Below, one piece after another: positions 17,725 to 26,300 of a DNA stretch of 64,000 nt (the first letter of the stretch is position 1; every line of letters begins with the position of its first letter). Below the pieces are notes generated by a model. The model was not told where the DNA came from. It made no database searches and saw nothing but the letters and a program-made list of their open reading frames with translations. Source of the stretch: Gemmatales bacterium (lineage in GTDB: Bacteria; Planctomycetota; Planctomycetia; Gemmatales; Gemmataceae); assembly GCA_026004675.1 (NCBI GenBank), contig BPJP01000005.1:310001-374000 (forward strand), given 5' to 3'. A program made the position numbers and the translations under genes.

Positions 17725-18690
17725 TCAGCCCGGCAGATACTTCTTCGGAAGCTCGGCACCGGCGACCGACCGCAACTTGGCGATTTTGCACATCTGATAA
17801 ACGTTGACACGGAAATCGGGACAGGTACTCACCAGGCAATAGGCATCGGTCGGTGAAAATCCGTATTCCGTGATCAGCCAATCCATCAAGTTGATCGTCG
17901 CCGTCTCGACGGCAAGGTCCAGGGGCGAAGCGCAAAACACCGACACGATCGATGTGGGCTTTTCGATCCGCATCCACGGAATGCGCTTGTTTTTGATGAC
18001 ATCGAGCTTGAGGCGGACGGTGGCTTTGGTTTCCGCAGCCGTGCCGCTGAACTCGGTGTCCCCCTGGCTGGCATGGACGTCGCCCAGGTAAAAGCGCGCT
18101 CCGCTGTGGAAGATCGGCAAAAAAATGCGATTGCCAGGAGCCACATCACGAATGTCGAGATTCCCTCCCCATTCTCCCTGGCCATCGATGCTGGTGGTCA
18201 CTTCACGATCAGGAGCCACGCCGAGCGTTCCGATAAACGGCGTCACAGGCCACGAGATGCGCTCGCTGAAATGCACGGTGCCATCCGTAGTCGTACCACT
18301 GGGGCCAGGGCTGTGGCGAAGGATTTTCGTGGTGTACTCAGAGGACAATTCCGGCCAGCGAGTTGATCGGCCAAGCGGACCTCGACCAGGTCCTATTGCA
18401 ATCCACGAATAATCGTCGACGGTGATTTGTTCGATGTCCACAACAAGAACGTCGCCTTTTTCCGCGCCCTCGACGAGAATCGGCCCGGCAATCGGATTCG
18501 CCAGCGGGGGAACGCGATCGAACCCTGGTCGTTTGGCCGGAATGGCTTTGTCCTCGGCCGACTTGAAATAGCCAGTGCTGGCGTCGTAGGTTTCCACTTC
18601 AAATACTTCGCCGCATTGAACGTGCAACAGAGGTTCGTCGCGCCAGTCGAAGGCATATTTGCGCGCGTCTTCCCGGCCGATTCGCTGCAT
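17725..18690 (-). CDS. Acetamidase/formamidase family protein
   Basis: The 321-residue product starts at ATG 18690, with GGAG seven bases upstream on the minus strand. It matches the FmdA/AmdA family, which hydrolyses formamide or acetamide to ammonia and the acid. Visible family blocks are GPILVEGAEKGDVLVVDI, PFIGTLGVAP, GEWGGNLDIRDVAPGNRIFLPIFHSGARFYLGDVHASQGDTE and the C-terminal INLMDWLITEYGFSPTDAYCLVST. The GDVH(A)xQGD(G/T)E block carries metal ligands in solved relatives. No signal peptide is seen. The gene ends 79 bases before the carbamoyltransferase start, so they may share a transcript. An in-frame ATG at 18714 is possible but less well spaced. Confidence 0.88.
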   Translation of the reverse strand: MQRIGREDARKYAFDWRDEPLLHVQCGEVFEVETYDASTGYFKSAEDKAIPAKRPGFDRVPPLANPIAGPILVEGAEKGDVLVVDIEQITVDDYSWIAIGPGRGPLGRSTRWPELSSEYTTKILRHSPGPSGTTTDGTVHFSERISWPVTPFIGTLGVAPDREVTTSIDGQGEWGGNLDIRDVAPGNRIFLPIFHSGARFYLGDVHASQGDTEFSGTAAETKATVRLKLDVIKNKRIPWMRIEKPTSIVSVFCASPLDLAVETATINLMDWLITEYGFSPTDAYCLVSTCPDFRVNVYQMCKIAKLRSVAGAELPKKYLPG

Positions 18691-18907
18691 GATTCTGCTC
18701 CAAGTAGGCGACATTGTCGTTGCAAACATTGTAGCCTGCAAAACGACCGATCGCACCGATTCTCTCCGAATCGTGCCCCAAGCCGGTCTCGGCAGGCGCT
18801 TCGCGTTTCGAGCGATATTGACCACCGGTCGCTGACGCCTTATCATCATCATCATCATCGGGTCCCATTTCGACGCGCATGAATTCCAGAAGCGGAAACG
18901 GCACGCC

Positions 18908-19612
18908 ATGAAAGCGGAACATCGCAAGGAACTGCAGACCAACATTCTTGCCGATCGTGTCGGCAAATGGGTCAAGGACATCAAAGACAACCCGCAGGCG
19001 TCGTCGATTGGAGTCCTTGTTCTTGTGGCATTGACGCTCGTTTTGTTTACCGCCTGGATGCGGGCGAAATCGAGTCGGCCACATTCGTCGCTATGGGTCG
19101 AAGTGACGAGAGATGCGTATTCCGGCGATGCGAACATGGCGATCAGGGGGCTGGCGGATGTGGCGCGTCGAGGTCCGGCATCCTTTCCGGGACGCACAGC
19201 GCGTTTGCAACAGGCTCGGCTTCTTTTGAACAAGGGGCTGGAGAACATCGCCAGCCGAAATCGCGATCAAGCCGTGCAGAATCTGGAAGAAGCGCGTCGG
19301 CTCTTTCGTGATGTGCTGGTGAAAGAGTGCAAGGACAATCCGTTGCTGCTGCAACAGGCCTTGTTCGGCGCTGCCCAGGCGGAAGAAGCGCTGGCCGGAG
19401 TTCCTCTCGGCGACGACAGCGAAAAAAGTCGAGGCGACTTGAATGCCGCCTTGCGGCTTTATCGTGAGGTGGCCCGCCGCTTCCCGGACGGCGTTTGGGG
19501 AAAAAAGGCGGTCGAGCGAGCGAATGAAATCGACACTCATTTCAAGGAAATCCAACGCTTTTACGCTGAAATGCGTGAATCGCTGGCAGCACGGAAAACG
19601 CCCGGTGCCTGA
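18908..19612 (+). CDS. Membrane-anchored TPR-like protein
   Basis: The 234-residue protein has a short basic N-terminal cytoplasmic part, one transmembrane helix (about residues 34-51, IGVLVLVALTLVLFTAW) and a C-terminal helical region with TPR-like pairs, for example DQAVQNLEEARRLFRDVL, LLQQALFGAAQAEEAL and ALRLYREVARRFPDGVWGKKA. It probably serves as an envelope scaffold. It resembles the anchored tetratricopeptide proteins common in planctomycetes, but I know no specific function. The RluD-type gene begins 26 bases downstream, so they may be co-transcribed. Confidence 0.65.
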   Translation: MKAEHRKELQTNILADRVGKWVKDIKDNPQASSIGVLVLVALTLVLFTAWMRAKSSRPHSSLWVEVTRDAYSGDANMAIRGLADVARRGPASFPGRTARLQQARLLLNKGLENIASRNRDQAVQNLEEARRLFRDVLVKECKDNPLLLQQALFGAAQAEEALAGVPLGDDSEKSRGDLNAALRLYREVARRFPDGVWGKKAVERANEIDTHFKEIQRFYAEMRESLAARKTPGA

Positions 19613-19638
19613 CCGTTTTATCCGTGTTTTACGCTACC

Positions 19639-20631
19639 ATGTTCGGAAACGAGTCCCGCGTCGTTCAACTTGAAGTACAGCTCAAAGGGGAAGGCATTCG
19701 TCTCGATCAGTACCTTGCCAGCGTTCTCAGCGATTACAGCCGATCCGTGATCCGCAAAGTGATCGATGCGGGCGGGGTTCAAGTCAACGACGGGCCAGCC
19801 AAGGCTAGCCAGAAAGTTCGCCATGGCGACCGCATTCGTCTGCTGCCCCCTGAACCAACACACGATTCTCCACAACCGGAAAACATTCCCCTCGATATCC
19901 TTTTTGAAGATGACTGCCTGGCGGTTATCAACAAGCCGCCCGACATGGTCGTCCATCCCGCCAAGGGGAACTGGAGAGGGACCCTCGCCAACGCCTTGCA
20001 ATTCCATTTCGGACATCTTAGCCAGCTCAACGGGGCCTACCGGCCCGGTATCGTCCATCGCCTTGACCGGGATACCAGTGGCGTGATTCTGGTCGCGAAA
20101 GACGAAGCCACCCATCGCGACCTGGGCAACCAATTCGAATACCGCAAGGTTTTCAAGGAATACGTGGCCATCACCCAGGGAGTCCTCGACCGCGACAGCG
20201 ATTACATTGAACGTCGCATCGGCCATCATCCTCACGATCGGGTCAAGATGATCGCCACCGACGACGAAGAAGTCGGCAAAGAGGCCTGCAGTTTCTACGA
20301 AGTCATCGAGCGGTTTCGCGGCTTTACCTTCTGTCGCATCCAACCACGGACCGGACGAACCCATCAAATCCGGGTTCATTTAGCCAGCATCGGTTGCCCC
20401 GTTCTTGCTGACGAAATCTACAGCGGGCGAGATCGTCTCCGGCTCTCCGATATTTGTCCGGAAACGCCTCCTGATCGCGACGAAATCCTGATGGCGAGGC
20501 AAGCCCTGCATGCTGCCCGCCTGCGTTTCATCCATCCCAAGACGAGGCAGGTCATGTCGGTCGAAGCCCCTTTGCCGGCCGATTTTCTGCGTACCTTGTC
20601 GGTTCTCCGCGAAAAACGCCGGCCGATTTAA
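19639..20631 (+). CDS. RluA/RluD-family pseudouridine synthase
   Basis: From ATG 19639 this is a 330-residue enzyme with an N-terminal S4 RNA-binding domain (about 15-75, RLDQYLASVLSDYSRSVIRKVIDAGGVQVN) and the pseudouridine synthase domain. The catalytic Asp lies in HRLDRDTSG, preceded by PPDMVVHPAKG and followed by RPRTGRTHQIRVHLASIG-type sequence. RluD relatives modify U1911, U1915 and U1917 in helix 69 of 23S rRNA, and this is the likely role. An in-frame GTG at 19624 would add five residues; neither start has a strong ribosome binding site. Confidence 0.9.
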   Translation: MFGNESRVVQLEVQLKGEGIRLDQYLASVLSDYSRSVIRKVIDAGGVQVNDGPAKASQKVRHGDRIRLLPPEPTHDSPQPENIPLDILFEDDCLAVINKPPDMVVHPAKGNWRGTLANALQFHFGHLSQLNGAYRPGIVHRLDRDTSGVILVAKDEATHRDLGNQFEYRKVFKEYVAITQGVLDRDSDYIERRIGHHPHDRVKMIATDDEEVGKEACSFYEVIERFRGFTFCRIQPRTGRTHQIRVHLASIGCPVLADEIYSGRDRLRLSDICPETPPDRDEILMARQALHAARLRFIHPKTRQVMSVEAPLPADFLRTLSVLREKRRPI

Positions 20632-21055
20632 ACAAACCCGACTCGTATTTCCAGAAGCCGATGCGCCGCAGATTTTTGGTCCGCGCCGATGTTTGAAAGG
20701 GATCGGCGAAGAGATCCCTACTGGTCTTGCCTCACTCGTGTTGGCTGCGGCCAACTGATGGCTGTAACGGTAAAAGCGAGACGGAACTTGATAGAAGGGT
20801 AAGGCCAAGTGCGCTTCGGGGCGTATTGGTGCGCGCGGGAGCGCGGTGTGGGTTGTCAAGGAAATCGTTAGCTATTTTGTGCAGTTTATCTCCACCGTCA
20901 ACTGACGGTGTTTTTGAAAGGGGCGAGAGGTGGAAAGGGGGGACCAGGACACCAGGCACCGTCAACTAACGGTGGTTCGGAGAAAGCGGCCACCGTCAAC
21001 AAACGGAGTAATCGGTGAGGGTCGGGGTCTAGGGCCATCGGCGTGGCCGATCGAA
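20632..21055. other. Intergenic region with palindromic repeat cluster
   Basis: About 420 bases between two convergent genes, with no coding sequence I can support. A weak hairpin (GGGATC 20699-20704 with GATCCC 20713-20718) could terminate the pseudouridine synthase transcript. The rest is dominated by three copies of an 18-bp palindromic unit, listed separately. Confidence 0.6.
20893..21008 (+). repeat. Cluster of three 18-bp palindromic repeat units
   Basis: Three units lie at 20893-20910 (CACCGTCAACTGACGGTG, a perfect 8-bp inverted repeat with two central bases), 20957-20974 (CACCGTCAACTAACGGTG) and 20991-21008 (CACCGTCAACAAACGGAG). A second cluster of three related units lies in opposite orientation at 37891-38026, and the best pair share the extended core CCAGGCACCGTCAACTAACGG (split here as CCAGG plus the unit). 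This looks like a REP-type interspersed palindromic family. No transposase is adjacent. Confidence 0.8.
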
Positions 21056-21604
21056 TCAGTCGCGCAAGCGAAGAAGTCGGCCACAGGTCGAGCAACGATA
21101 GCAATAGCTTCGGCCTAGAAGGCCCATGAAAAGATAGCGGGGTTCGCCACAATCGCATTGGTTGCGCAGGCGAGCGACACGGTAGTTTTGCAGTAGTGCT
21201 AAAGGCGCGACCAGTCCGGGCAGAATCGCCAAAGAAATGAAGGCTTTCGCGTCCCACCAACCGGCCAGGATGCCCCAGCCGATCATGGCCAAAAGAAGAA
21301 GCGGCATCCCCGCGAAGAGGAGCACAGACTGCATCAAAAGGGATTTGTTTTGAGGCGGTATCGATTCGAGTTGGAAAAGCTCGACGAGTTTGGCCTCCGC
21401 TTCGGCTTGCATGTTTTTATGACATTGCGGGCAAGACAATATTGCATAGATGGTGGGCGATTGCCCGAAGCGCATGGCGGAGACAGGTTTCCAGCCGTGG
21501 TAAACGGGCCTGGCTGTATGGCCGCAGTCGGAGCAGGTCAACTCGACGTCCCAGCCGTGTTCGTGTTGCATTTGCTGCCGGTATTTGTGCAAGAGATTCG
21601 ACAT
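21056..21604 (-). CDS. Zinc-ribbon membrane protein, unknown function
   Basis: A 182-residue protein with two probable zinc-binding units. The N-terminal one has Cys pairs at about 24/27 (CSDC) and 58/61 (CPQC). The C-terminal one has CDC, then CYRCSTC. Between them are two transmembrane helices (about 93-113, SVLLFAGMPLLLLAMIGWGIL, and about 121-138). Such rubredoxin-like ribbons usually bind Zn structurally. GAGGAGG lies seven bases before ATG 21604 on the minus strand, supporting expression. I do not recognise a named family. Confidence 0.7.
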   Translation of the reverse strand: MSNLLHKYRQQMQHEHGWDVELTCSDCGHTARPVYHGWKPVSAMRFGQSPTIYAILSCPQCHKNMQAEAEAKLVELFQLESIPPQNKSLLMQSVLLFAGMPLLLLAMIGWGILAGWWDAKAFISLAILPGLVAPLALLQNYRVARLRNQCDCGEPRYLFMGLLGRSYCYRCSTCGRLLRLRD

Positions 21605-21742
21605 GGTTCCGCCTCCTCAAACAGTCCAACGTGCGATTCGCCCGGCGAACGCGAAAACCGCCTCCGCTACAAGTAATTCGTTTTCGCCGATGGGGCATTT
21701 GGCGATTTCGTTGGTTCCCCTGCAGGGATAATAGCACATTGG

Positions 21743-23134
21743 CTAGCGAGTCGGAGCCGGCGTCGTCGCCGACAACTCCGTGCCGAGCACGCGTTCGAGG
21801 GAAGCAAGAACCTGGAACAGGTTGGCTTGGAGTCGCACGAGTTGGATTTCGAAACGAAGGAGCTGGGACCAGTTATCGAGCAGAGTCAGCATGTCGACTT
21901 TCCCGACCCGATAGTCGGCGGTCGACGTTTTGAGGGTCTGCTCCGCTTTCGGGATGATCTCATCGCGGAAGAGGGCGACCTGTTGTTCGATAGCATGGGC
22001 TTGGACGATGAGGCGGCGAATAAAGCGGAAGGTCTCATTGCGGGTGGAGTCGTAGAGTTCCCTGCTCTCGGCGGCGCGGTTTTGAGCTTCGCGGACAGCG
22101 GCATCGAGCTTGCGTTTCCAGATGGGAAGATTGAGGTTAAGGTTCAATCCGATCATGTCGTTACCGTTGGCCGATGGGGCGAGGGCAGCAGCGCGGGTGC
22201 TTGCGGCCCAGGTGATGCCAAGGTCGACATCGGGCCGGGACTCGAGCCGGCTCAGCTCCACGAGTCGTTGATCGCGAAAGATGGCTTCGAGCCGGCCCTG
22301 CAGTTCAGGCCGAGTTGCCAGCGCCACTTCGTAGAGGGCATCCAGTTCATCCGGAATCGAGACAGAATCCGGCAAACCAGCAGCACGCAGATCGCTTTCG
22401 GCGGGCAGGGACAACAATGTCGCCAGATCGGCCTGAGCGACTCGCAACGCCCGCTCGAAGCGGATGAGCTGCTCCCGGATTTTCGTCAATTCGACCTGCG
22501 CGCGTAATACGTCTTGTTGGCTGGCCTGCCCGACTTTGTAACGGGCTTCGGCAAACTTGACAATATCGCGCAGCAATGCTTCATCGTGTCGGGTAATGTC
22601 AATGGCTCGCTGGTTGAAATAGATTTCGTAGTACGCCAATTTGACATCTTCAATGACCTTGAGTTGGGCGGCGGCCAGCTCGGTCAAAGCGATGCGGGCG
22701 TCAGCACGGGCCACCTCGCCGCGCAGACGCAACTTGCCGAACCAGGGATAACGCTGCATCAACGTCAACGAATGGGTCGATCGCCCCATGGCGGTCTGTG
22801 GCGCGTTGGAACTGATCGGCCAGATCGTATTCGACAAGATCGGATCAGGCAAGGCGGTGGCTTGTGGGAAACGCTCAGCCAGGGCTTGGGCGCGTCGGGC
22901 TCGGGCTCGTATTTCAGGATTCCGTTCCAACGCCAGCTCGACATAATAATCGACGAAGTCGGAGATGTGGTTCTGGTCGGCGCTATCGGTTTCGTTGACC
23001 GGCACAAACGAGAGAACGGCGTCAGGTTGGGGGTCGAAATAAGGCGAGGAAAATTGTCGAGGATTCCATTCGGCCGGGATGTGCCGACACCCGACGAATA
23101 GAAAAAGCACACAGCAACCAAAGAAAAGACGCAC
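21743..23134 (-). CDS. TolC-like outer-membrane efflux lipoprotein
   Basis: This 463-residue protein begins at GTG 23134, with GAGGAG eight bases upstream. The short signal ends FLFVGC (about residue 16), a lipobox, so it is probably an outer-membrane lipoprotein. It has two outer-membrane efflux protein domains: long heptad-rich helices such as ELALERNPEIRARARRAQALAERFPQA and a second half ending VDMLTLLDNWSQLLRFEIQLVRLQANLFQVLASLERVLG. Such proteins trimerise into the exit duct for tripartite pumps or heavy-metal/RND systems. The nearest adaptor and permease in the window are at 7900-10412, not adjacent, so partnership is unproven. Confidence 0.87.
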   Translation of the reverse strand: MRLFFGCCVLFLFVGCRHIPAEWNPRQFSSPYFDPQPDAVLSFVPVNETDSADQNHISDFVDYYVELALERNPEIRARARRAQALAERFPQATALPDPILSNTIWPISSNAPQTAMGRSTHSLTLMQRYPWFGKLRLRGEVARADARIALTELAAAQLKVIEDVKLAYYEIYFNQRAIDITRHDEALLRDIVKFAEARYKVGQASQQDVLRAQVELTKIREQLIRFERALRVAQADLATLLSLPAESDLRAAGLPDSVSIPDELDALYEVALATRPELQGRLEAIFRDQRLVELSRLESRPDVDLGITWAASTRAAALAPSANGNDMIGLNLNLNLPIWKRKLDAAVREAQNRAAESRELYDSTRNETFRFIRRLIVQAHAIEQQVALFRDEIIPKAEQTLKTSTADYRVGKVDMLTLLDNWSQLLRFEIQLVRLQANLFQVLASLERVLGTELSATTPAPTR

Positions 23135-23252
23135 TTTTTCCGCTCCTCAACACAGCCTCAGCGATTGTTATCGGCTGGTGCCGGGGAAAACTGAATGATT
23201 TCTACCGATTATGCGGCCAGTCGTTTTTTGCTGTGGTGGAACATTTGCCATT

Positions 23253-24104
23253 ATGGATGAAGGTGTTTATACGATCAGAGAGCACCGCGCCAGCGACGGG
23301 TATTGCTGGCGTTATCGCAGTTATCGACCCGAGGGAAAGGCCAGAGCGCATGTGGTCTGCCTTCACGGTATTCAAAGTCACGCAGGTTGGTACGGATCTT
23401 CATGCGAGCAGATGCGAGAGGCGGGATTCGCCGTTTCGTTCATCGATCGGCGGGGATCGGGGATGAATCAGCAGGATCGCGGCGACGCTCCGAGTTTTCG
23501 CCGCTTGCTGGATGATATCGCCGAGTTCTTGTCGTCCGCCTCGGTGGAATGGGGCGAGAGGTTACCGGTTCATCTCTTGGGAATTTCGTGGGGGGGCAAA
23601 ATCGCAGTCGCCTTCCAGCGTCGGCATCCTGGTTTGTGTCATGGATTGGTGTTATTGGCGCCCGGCATTTGTGCCAAAGTCCGGCCGCCACTGTCGCAAC
23701 GATGCCGCATTCTTGCCGCCCGTTTGTGGTCGCCGAAAAAAGCGTTTCCCATCCCCCTGAACGATCCGGCTCTCTTTACAGCGCAACCCCGCTGGCAGCA
23801 GTTTATCCGCAACGACCCGCTCAGCCTGCACGAAGCAAGTGCTCGCTTCCTTATCGAAAGCTTTCGGCTGGATGTTTATTTGCGGTTCGTGCCACGTCAC
23901 GTTCACGTTCCCGTCCTTCTTTTGCTCGCTGAACATGATCGCATCGTCGACAACCGACGCACCAGGAGATACTTCGAGCGATTCGCCAGTCGAGAGAAAC
24001 GCATCATGGAATATCCCGGCGCGCACCACACACTGGAATTCGAACCCCAACGAGAGCGAATCGTTGGTGATATCATCGACTGGCTGAAACAACACACTTC
24101 ATGA
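23253..24104 (+). CDS. Alpha/beta hydrolase, monoacylglycerol-lipase-like
   Basis: From ATG 23253 the product is 283 residues with an alpha/beta hydrolase fold of the S33/lysophospholipase type. It has the oxyanion region CLHGIQSHAGWY (about 36-47), the nucleophile Ser112 in GISWGG, an acid in LLLAEHDRIVD and the catalytic His in GAHHTLEF near the C-terminus. No signal peptide is predicted from this start. An upstream ATG at 23211 would add 14 residues. The likely activity is hydrolysis of an ester such as a monoacylglycerol or lysophospholipid, which sequence alone cannot settle. It is divergent from the TolC-like gene. Confidence 0.82.
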   Translation: MDEGVYTIREHRASDGYCWRYRSYRPEGKARAHVVCLHGIQSHAGWYGSSCEQMREAGFAVSFIDRRGSGMNQQDRGDAPSFRRLLDDIAEFLSSASVEWGERLPVHLLGISWGGKIAVAFQRRHPGLCHGLVLLAPGICAKVRPPLSQRCRILAARLWSPKKAFPIPLNDPALFTAQPRWQQFIRNDPLSLHEASARFLIESFRLDVYLRFVPRHVHVPVLLLLAEHDRIVDNRRTRRYFERFASREKRIMEYPGAHHTLEFEPQRERIVGDIIDWLKQHTS

Positions 24105-24114
24105 AGATGAAGAG

Positions 24115-24735
24115 TCACACGCCGTTTTCGGCATGACTGGGATGGGAGAGGTCATACCACGAAGGCTGGGGAGCGACTTCGATCACTTCTGCTGATACGG
24201 CGGCCACGACGATGACCTTTTCCCCGCTGGGAATGAAGCCGGCTGCGGTCAGCGCTTGAAAAGACTGTCGCTTTTCGCCGAAGTCGATTTCTACTTTTCC
24301 CGTGCCGGCGCGATTTCCAGGGATTTCCTCAAGAGCGATGCCGGTTTTGCCAACTGCCGCCCGGGTCCGTATCAAAAACACGTCTTTTGGACGTGACATC
24401 TCATAGGCGAACCAATACAAGATGAGCGCCGTCACCGCGCCCAACACCGTAGCATAGGCAAGCGTCTCGTTCTCTGGAAACTTGCGAACGGTGCAGCCAT
24501 ATCCGACGCCGCTGAAAACCAGCAATCCGATGGCCAGGGGCGCGATAAACGCCTTGTATTTCCAGATTCCCTCGACGGTGATATCGCCTTCTTCCACTTC
24601 GTCCTTGGCGCTTAGCACTTTGGCTCCGAGGTCTTCCTCCTCATCCAGAAGGAAAAAGTAACCAATCACAATCAGCACCAGAGGAATCATTCCCGCCAAG
24701 AAAGCATACCAGTATATTGGGTCTAGTTGATGCAT
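24115..24735 (-). CDS. NfeD-like membrane protein
   Basis: The 206-residue product starts at ATG 24735, with AGGTGG six bases upstream on the minus strand. It has three transmembrane segments (about 9-27, 59-75 and 88-106). The C-terminal soluble region (about 115-195) resembles the OB-fold domain of NfeD proteins, with the pattern G.TGIALEEI-PGNRAGTGKVEIDFGEKRQSFQAL....FIPSGEKVIVVA. NfeD proteins usually partner membrane stomatin/flotillin-type proteins; none is adjacent here. It converges with the hydrolase gene and is divergent from the kinase gene. Confidence 0.6.
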   Translation of the reverse strand: MHQLDPIYWYAFLAGMIPLVLIVIGYFFLLDEEEDLGAKVLSAKDEVEEGDITVEGIWKYKAFIAPLAIGLLVFSGVGYGCTVRKFPENETLAYATVLGAVTALILYWFAYEMSRPKDVFLIRTRAAVGKTGIALEEIPGNRAGTGKVEIDFGEKRQSFQALTAAGFIPSGEKVIVVAAVSAEVIEVAPQPSWYDLSHPSHAENGV

Positions 24736-24930
24736 GGCTGCCCACCTTTCGGAAGCAGTCTGACGGGGTACCATTTTTCAGTAATTCGTCGGTGCATGGC
24801 CGATTATTGTCGTTAAGGGACAAAAATCGACAGCTTGCCCCAGCGCTGCAACGGCTGCTTCTTGCTATCGCCTGGCGAGGGATTTAGAATCGCATGTTCG
24901 TGAAAATTCGCCCTCCACGTTGTGTCAGCG

Positions 24931-26268
24931 ATGGCCATAGCGACCAATGCCGAGTTGATCAAAGCGTTACGGACGACCAAACTCTTGACGCCACAGCAGC
25001 TGAATGAAGCAGTTGCGTTGCAGGCTCGCTTTCGTGATCCGCGCTCGTTATCGCGTGAGCTTCTCCGCCGAGGTTGGCTGACTGTCTATCAGGTGAATCA
25101 GATCATGCAAGGCAAGGCGGAGTCGCTGGTTTTCGGCTCCTACGTCCTTCTGGAACGGCTTGGGGAAGGAGCCATGGGCAAGGTTTTCAAAGCCCGCCAC
25201 CAGACAATGAATCGAATCGTCGCATTGAAAATGATCCGCAAAGAACGGTTGCAGCATCCGAATGCGTTGCGGCGATTTCGACGTGAAATCCGGGCGATGG
25301 CCCAGCTTTCCCATCCCAACGTGGTGACGGCCTTCGATGCGGACCAGGTCAATGGCGTTCATTTTTATGCCATGGAATTCGTCGAAGGCGAAGACCTGGG
25401 GAAGCTGGTGGCGCGGGAAGGCCCGATACCAATAGACAAGGCATGTGACTACATTCGGCAGGCGGCCTTATCGCTTCAGCACGCCCATGAACGCGGGTTG
25501 GTTCATCGCGACATCAAACCCTCCAATCTCTTGCTCTCGAAAAGGGATTCGGTCATCAAAGTCCTGGACATGGGGCTGGCACGTCTTCAGCAGGCAGAGG
25601 ACGAGAGCACGCAGCTGACGCAGGAAGGCGTCGTGATGGGAACGCCGGATTTCATCGCTCCGGAACAGGCGCGGGATTCTCGCGAAGCGGATATCCGGTC
25701 GGACCTGTATAGTTTGGGATGCACGTTTTTTTACCTTTTGACAGGTCAAGTGCCGTTCCCTGGAAAAAATTTGACAGAGAAGCTGTTGATGCACCGAACG
25801 GAGCCGCCGCCTCGGGTCGAGGACCTGCGGCCGGAAGTGCCCACTGCCATTGGTGTCATCATCCGCCGGCTCATGGCGAAAGACCCTGCGGAGCGGTACC
25901 AGACGCCAGCGGAGCTGGTGCACGACATTACGTACGTGATGGCCACGGGCGGGTTGCCGCCGTCGAAGGCATCGTGGCAGGCGTTGCATACGGCACCGGC
26001 GTTGTCTCCGGAAACGTTTCCCATTCCCGCTGTATCGGCTGCAGCAGTGCTGTCGCCGACTCCCCTGATGGAACCGGAGGCCAACCCTTTTCACGAGTTT
26101 GTCGACGAGCCGGCGCCAGACGGTGCGGACCCCTTTGCCGATATTGACGTTCCGAATCGGCCTCGCCCGTCGCGTTGGCGCCGCCGACGCCTTATACGAA
26201 TCGGGCTTTTTGTTTTGGTGCTTGCCAGTTTGATTGCCGGTGGCGTCTATTATTTCACCACCTTCTGA
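24931..26268 (+). CDS. Membrane-anchored Ser/Thr protein kinase
   Basis: From ATG 24931 this is a 445-residue Hanks-type kinase. The N-terminal 65 residues are a helical module often found in planctomycete kinases (LTPQQLNEAV...LLRRGWLTVYQVNQIMQGK). The kinase domain (about 70-335) has the Gly loop GEGAMGKV, the catalytic Lys100 in VALKMI, HRDIKPSN and MGTPDFIAPEQ. The metal-binding DFG is DMG here, a conservative change common in these lineages. A Pro/Ala-rich linker leads to a C-terminal transmembrane helix (IGLFVLVLASLIAGGVYYF) with almost nothing beyond, so there is no sensor domain outside. An in-frame GTG at 24922 would add three residues. Confidence 0.92.
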   Translation: MAIATNAELIKALRTTKLLTPQQLNEAVALQARFRDPRSLSRELLRRGWLTVYQVNQIMQGKAESLVFGSYVLLERLGEGAMGKVFKARHQTMNRIVALKMIRKERLQHPNALRRFRREIRAMAQLSHPNVVTAFDADQVNGVHFYAMEFVEGEDLGKLVAREGPIPIDKACDYIRQAALSLQHAHERGLVHRDIKPSNLLLSKRDSVIKVLDMGLARLQQAEDESTQLTQEGVVMGTPDFIAPEQARDSREADIRSDLYSLGCTFFYLLTGQVPFPGKNLTEKLLMHRTEPPPRVEDLRPEVPTAIGVIIRRLMAKDPAERYQTPAELVHDITYVMATGGLPPSKASWQALHTAPALSPETFPIPAVSAAAVLSPTPLMEPEANPFHEFVDEPAPDGADPFADIDVPNRPRPSRWRRRRLIRIGLFVLVLASLIAGGVYYFTTF

Positions 26269-26300
26269 TTTGTTTCACGAACACGAGGGAAGAAGGCGAG

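Noticed and set aside
20893..21008. CRISPR array
   Set aside because: Units are only 18 bp, spacing is unequal (64 and 34 bases), there are three copies and no cas genes.
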